64,000 bases of DNA from Streptomyces durmitorensis (GTDB taxonomy: Bacteria; Actinomycetota; Actinomycetes; Streptomycetales; Streptomycetaceae), in NCBI RefSeq assembly GCF_023498005.1, contig NZ_CP097289.1, positions 248,001 through 312,000 on the forward strand. Direction: 5' to 3'. Below the pieces are notes generated by a model. That model was given only the letters and a program-made list of their open reading frames with translations, ran no database searches and was not told where the DNA came from. Made by a program: the position numbers and the translations under genes. Position 1 is the stretch's first letter; each line of letters begins with the position of its first letter. Below are positions 61,024-64,000 of the stretch, piece by piece.

Positions 61024-61896
61024 ATGACCATCCCTGGACGCGCTGTACTCGACGCCTTCCAACTCACCGGAAGCGGAAGCCCCCTTCGCCTGCCGGGAGG
61101 GGAAGGCCGAAGTGTCCGCGTGGAAGACGTGGTGCTCAAGCCCGCCGGTCCGGACACCGAGTTCGCCGAGTGGCTTGCCGACATCATGACCTCGGTCCAG
61201 GAAGACGGCTTCCGCGTCGCGCGCCCCCTGCGGGCCACCACCGGAGCCTGGAGCCACGACGGCTGGACCGCCTCGCGCTTCGTCCCCGGCACCGAACCCG
61301 ACCACTCTGCGGCACCCCGCTGGCTTGAGATCGTGGCGGCAGGGCGCGCCTTCCACCGCGCCCTGGCCGACGTCCCCCGCCCCGCCCTGCTCGACCGGCG
61401 CCGCGACTGGTGGGCGACCGGCGACCGAGTCGCCTGGCAGGAGAAGGAGGTCGGTCTGCTCCCCGCTTTGCGCCGGCCCTACGACGAGTTGACCGCGCTG
61501 CTCGGCCCGAAGCCGCAGGAGCGGCCCCAGCTCATCCACGGCGATCTCACAGGCAACGTCCTGTTCGCACCGGGGCTGCCCCCGGCCGTCATCGACTTCT
61601 CGCCCTATTGGCGCCCGCCGGCCTTCGGCGAGGCCGTCGTCGTGGGCGACGCCCTGATCTGGCATGGCGCCGGCCCCGAGCTGCTCCACGAGGCTGCTTC
61701 CGCGCATGGACCCGACTTCGTGCAGTACGTCGTCCGCGCGGTCGTCTTCCGTCTCGTCACGACCAGCGAGCACCTCCGCGACCTGCTCCCGGAGGACCCC
61801 TGCGGCACGGAGGGCACCTGCGGCACCACCACCGAGATCCGACGTTACGAGCACGCCGCACGGCAACTCAGTCTCTTCACCGGGAGCTTGGCTTGA
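61024..61896 (+). CDS. Aminoglycoside-phosphotransferase-like kinase (TIGR02569-like)
   Basis: The 290-residue protein has the APH catalytic motif HGDLTGN (172-178, with D174 and N178) and the metal-binding D191 in VIDFSPYWRP. Early GSGSPLRLPGGEGRSVRVED is as in the actinobacterial TIGR02569 group, whose substrate is not known. No resistance role is claimed. Confidence 0.9.
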   Translation: MTIPGRAVLDAFQLTGSGSPLRLPGGEGRSVRVEDVVLKPAGPDTEFAEWLADIMTSVQEDGFRVARPLRATTGAWSHDGWTASRFVPGTEPDHSAAPRWLEIVAAGRAFHRALADVPRPALLDRRRDWWATGDRVAWQEKEVGLLPALRRPYDELTALLGPKPQERPQLIHGDLTGNVLFAPGLPPAVIDFSPYWRPPAFGEAVVVGDALIWHGAGPELLHEAASAHGPDFVQYVVRAVVFRLVTTSEHLRDLLPEDPCGTEGTCGTTTEIRRYEHAARQLSLFTGSLA

Positions 61897-61950
61897 CGAG
61901 GTGCTCGAAGGAGACCCTCGCGCCCTTCATCACGAACAACGCGACGCGGG

Positions 61951-62823
61951 TCACAAGACCGGCGGCCCCTGTTCGACACGCCGCAGCACCGGGGTGAGCC
62001 GGTCGAGGCCGTCGTCGGTCTGGATCTGGCGTTCGTCCCACCAGGTGGCTCCCGCGTCGGCCAACGGGCCGATCAGATCACGGGACTTGGCGGCGTCGTC
62101 GCCCGGCGTGGCACCGCCGAGGATGATGTCGAAGGGGGTACCGGACAGGCCCACGTCCTCGCGCTGCCGTCGCACGTACGCCACCAGGTCGCGCACCTGG
62201 TCGATCGGCGGCACATGGCCGTGTTTGGCGTCGGCGAACAGCGGGACCGCGCCGTCCCAGCGGGCGGCCCGGCGCATGGGCGGGCGGTTCGGCCAGAAGC
62301 CGGCGACCCAGACGGGCGGCCGAGGTCGTTGCACCGTGGCGGGCAGCAGCGTCACGTCCCGTGCCTGGTAGTGCCGTCCGTCATGGTTCACCGGCTCGCC
62401 CGACCAGTAGCGCTGGAGCAGGTCCAGTCCCTCGTCCAGCCGCTCGGCCAGCACCTTCGGATCCGTGGTGTCGCCGAAGCTCGCGTACTCGTCCTCGACG
62501 GGTCCGCCGAGCCCCGCCCCGAAGGTGACCCGGCCCCCGCTGAGGGAATCCAGGGTCGCCACCTGGCGGGCGAGTTGCTGTGGGCGCCTGCGGGCGACGG
62601 GGGTGACCAGTGTCCCCAGTCTGATCCGGGAGGTCGCCAGCGCGGCGGCGGTCAGCAGCATCCAGGGGTCCCCGAAGGGCCTGTCCCCGTGCTTGCGATG
62701 CAGCACGTGGTCCCAGACGAACAGCCCGTCCCACCCTGCCTGTTCCGCCGCCACGGCCACCTTCGCCACGGTCCTGGGATCGGCGAAGTCGCCGAAGTTC
62801 GGAATGTTGACCGAGAAGCGCAT
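61951..62823 (-). CDS. LLM-class flavin-dependent oxidoreductase
   Basis: The 290-residue protein has the luciferase-like TIM-barrel pattern MRFSVNIPNFGDFADPR, AEQAGWDGLFVWDHVL, then GTLVTPVARRRPQQLARQVA. It probably uses F420 or FMN. ATG 62823 is chosen as the first family-like codon. It lies 115 bp downstream of the decarboxylase subunit D gene on the same strand but is probably separate. Confidence 0.92.
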   Translation of the reverse strand: MRFSVNIPNFGDFADPRTVAKVAVAAEQAGWDGLFVWDHVLHRKHGDRPFGDPWMLLTAAALATSRIRLGTLVTPVARRRPQQLARQVATLDSLSGGRVTFGAGLGGPVEDEYASFGDTTDPKVLAERLDEGLDLLQRYWSGEPVNHDGRHYQARDVTLLPATVQRPRPPVWVAGFWPNRPPMRRAARWDGAVPLFADAKHGHVPPIDQVRDLVAYVRRQREDVGLSGTPFDIILGGATPGDDAAKSRDLIGPLADAGATWWDERQIQTDDGLDRLTPVLRRVEQGPPVL

Positions 62824-62938
62824 CTCCGCATCCTGCGGCACGGCACTGAGCCCGGCAACCGATTAGCGGCATGCGTGACCACGGGGCTCATCTGATGTCA
62901 CATCAGGGTACGACCTCGCGGGTTCCGGCCGCGCCTGA

Positions 62939-63190
62939 TCAGCCCGCGCGGCGCAGCGGCGGGACGGCCGGGACCTCGATCGCGTTCTCGATGTCCGCGA
63001 CCGTCATCTTGAACTGGTCGGGATAGGCGTCGCGTCGCGTGCGGCGGGCGGGTTCAGTGGTGCGCCAGGTGTAGAGGCACTGACGGCACTGCAGGACGTC
63101 CCAGACGCCGGGAACCGGCGAGGTCGCGAGCCGGTCGATGGTCTCGAAGGCGCAGCGCGGGCAGATGGTGGGGTCGTCGGGCAGGGGCAT
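62939..63190 (-). CDS. vdcD: Hydroxyarylic acid (vanillate-type) decarboxylase subunit D
   Basis: The 83-residue protein has two CxxC zinc knuckles, ICPRC and LQCRQC, and RRDAYPDQFKMTVADIENA, matching the small D subunit of non-oxidative hydroxyarylic acid decarboxylases (VdcD/ShdD). It lies 54 bp downstream of a UbiD-type gene, the expected C-then-D order. Confidence 0.88.
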   Translation of the reverse strand: MPLPDDPTICPRCAFETIDRLATSPVPGVWDVLQCRQCLYTWRTTEPARRTRRDAYPDQFKMTVADIENAIEVPAVPPLRRAG

Positions 63191-63244
63191 GGCCGGGTTC
63201 CTTCCGGAAGGGGAGCTGAGGGCGGCTGGAGGGGAGCCAGGAGG

Positions 63245-64000
63245 TCAGGAGCGGGCCGCGATGAGCCGCTGGAGCTTTGCCGCCCACTCCTTCGCCTCGG
63301 GCAGGTCCTTGGCCGGGGTGGAGAAGTTGCCGCGTACGTCGGGGGCGACCGGGGTCGTCGCGTCAATGATCATCTTGCTGGTGATGCCGGCCGGCTGGGC
63401 GGCGGGTGCCAGCTCCAGGACGGACAGGTTGGGGATGACGACGACGTCGTCGGCGGGGTTGACCTTGGCGGACATGGCCCACATGACCTGCGGCAGGTTG
63501 AAGGGGTCGACGTCCTCGTCGACCAGGATCACCTGGGCCACGTAGCCGAGGCCGTGGGGTGTGGTCATCGCGCGCATGCCGACGGCCTTGGCGAAGCCGC
63601 CGTACCGCTTGGCGGTCGAGATGATGACCATCAGGCCGTGCGTGTACATGGCGTTGACCGCCTGCACCTCGGGGTATTCGGCGCGCAGTTGCTTGAGGAG
63701 CGGGACACAGGTGTTGGGGCCGACGAGGTAGTCGACCTCGGTCCACGGCATGCCCAGGTAGAGGGACTCGAAGACGGGGTTCGTGCGGTGGGAGACGCGG
63801 TCGACGCGGATCACGGGCATGCGGCGGCCGCCGGAGTAATGGCCGGTGAACTCGCCGAAGGGGCCCTCGATCTGGCGCTTGCGGGACTCGATGACACCCT
63901 CGATGACGACCTCGCTGCCCCAGGGCACGTCGAAGCCGGTCAGCGGTGCGGTCGCGATGGGGGCGGGCGCGCCACGCAGGGCGCCGGCCATCTCGTACTC
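63245..64000 (-). CDS. vdcC: UbiD-family decarboxylase, subunit C (C-terminal part, cut by window edge)
   Basis: The visible 251 residues are the C-terminal half of a UbiD-type decarboxylase (EGPFGEFTGHYSGGRRMPVI, LYLGMPWTEVDYLVGPN, VNAMYTHGLMVIISTAKRYG). UbiD enzymes use prenylated FMN to decarboxylate aromatic acids. With the D subunit next to it, this is probably a vanillate or 4-hydroxybenzoate decarboxylase; subunit B would lie upstream, outside the window. The start is not in the window. Confidence 0.88.
   Translation of the reverse strand, partial: EYEMAGALRGAPAPIATAPLTGFDVPWGSEVVIEGVIESRKRQIEGPFGEFTGHYSGGRRMPVIRVDRVSHRTNPVFESLYLGMPWTEVDYLVGPNTCVPLLKQLRAEYPEVQAVNAMYTHGLMVIISTAKRYGGFAKAVGMRAMTTPHGLGYVAQVILVDEDVDPFNLPQVMWAMSAKVNPADDVVVIPNLSVLELAPAAQPAGITSKMIIDATTPVAPDVRGNFSTPAKDLPEAKEWAAKLQRLIAARS

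Overview
The window reads as high-GC actinobacterial DNA, most likely from a Streptomyces chromosome in an accessory or arm-like region. The signs are strong G/C bias at third codon positions (which leaves very long antisense open frames), frequent GTG starts, many secreted proteins, two large LuxR-type (LAL) ATPase regulators, a mycothiol-type DinB/maleylpyruvate-isomerase protein, an ABC-F protein, a rifampin phosphotransferase, and rare TTA codons in only a few genes. There is no CRISPR array, rRNA, intact tRNA or intact transposase.

Layout. 1-0.75 kb: the C-terminal end of an NRPS protein (A-domain tail plus carrier domain, no thioesterase), closed by a perfect 14-bp hairpin. 0.9-4 kb: an MDR oxidoreductase, a methyltransferase, a tRNA-Asp 3'-half remnant (possible att scar) and a LacI regulator. 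4.1-11.9 kb: a secreted serine hydrolase, a cytochrome b561 with a Gly-Arg insert, a LAL regulator, a small zinc ribbon, an ankyrin protein and a HutD-like protein. 12.2-16.6 kb: a mosaic secreted PA14/sugar-dehydrogenase-propeller/CBM/DUF1080 protein, an I36 protease inhibitor and a DUF1838 protein. 16.7-22.6 kb: a LysR regulator divergent from an epimerase-aldo/keto reductase pair, a TTA-containing P450, a GNAT and a DUF4232 lipoprotein. 22.7-28.2 kb: a ROK regulator divergent from an uncharacterised TIM-barrel-like enzyme and a secreted propeller-ricin protein, a plausible glycan-use locus. 28.2-31.1 kb: an SRPBCC protein, then an I36 inhibitor facing a secreted S1 protease across a shared hairpin. 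31.3-41 kb: a second LAL regulator, rifampin phosphotransferase (rph), DUF899, nadE, a PAP2 phosphatase and a small secreted protein.

41-52 kb is a stress and redox block. Three TetR genes each sit beside an oxidoreductase, with palindromes in the shared spacers. An ECF41-type sigma factor is divergent from its usual carboxymuconolactone-decarboxylase-like partner, and a TGTTACC-N16-CGTC promoter can be read in the gap. A secreted beta-lactamase-like protein, a decayed polymorphic-toxin remnant, a secreted amidase and a UGT-type glycosyltransferase lie in the same block. 52.4-54.2 kb: an ABC-F protein whose 5' leader holds a tiny ORF, MAFYYYV-stop, suggesting ribosome-mediated attenuation. 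54.5-62.8 kb: a Lys-rich winged-helix-like protein, an iron-box-associated PPOX flavoprotein, a MalY-type lyase, a TIGR01777 epimerase, NUDIX, a 5'-truncated LysR remnant, a stand-alone CheB methylesterase, DinB, an APH-like kinase and an LLM flavoprotein. At the right edge are subunit D and part of subunit C of a hydroxyarylic-acid (vanillate-type) decarboxylase.

Much of the content is single-gene or divergent regulator-target modules rather than one large cluster. The most notable reads are the ABC-F leader peptide, the ECF41 promoter, the toxin remnant, the ROK locus and the tRNA remnant. Three TTA codons (ankyrin protein, P450, amidase) suggest bldA-linked timing for those genes. All calls are by eye, without database searches.
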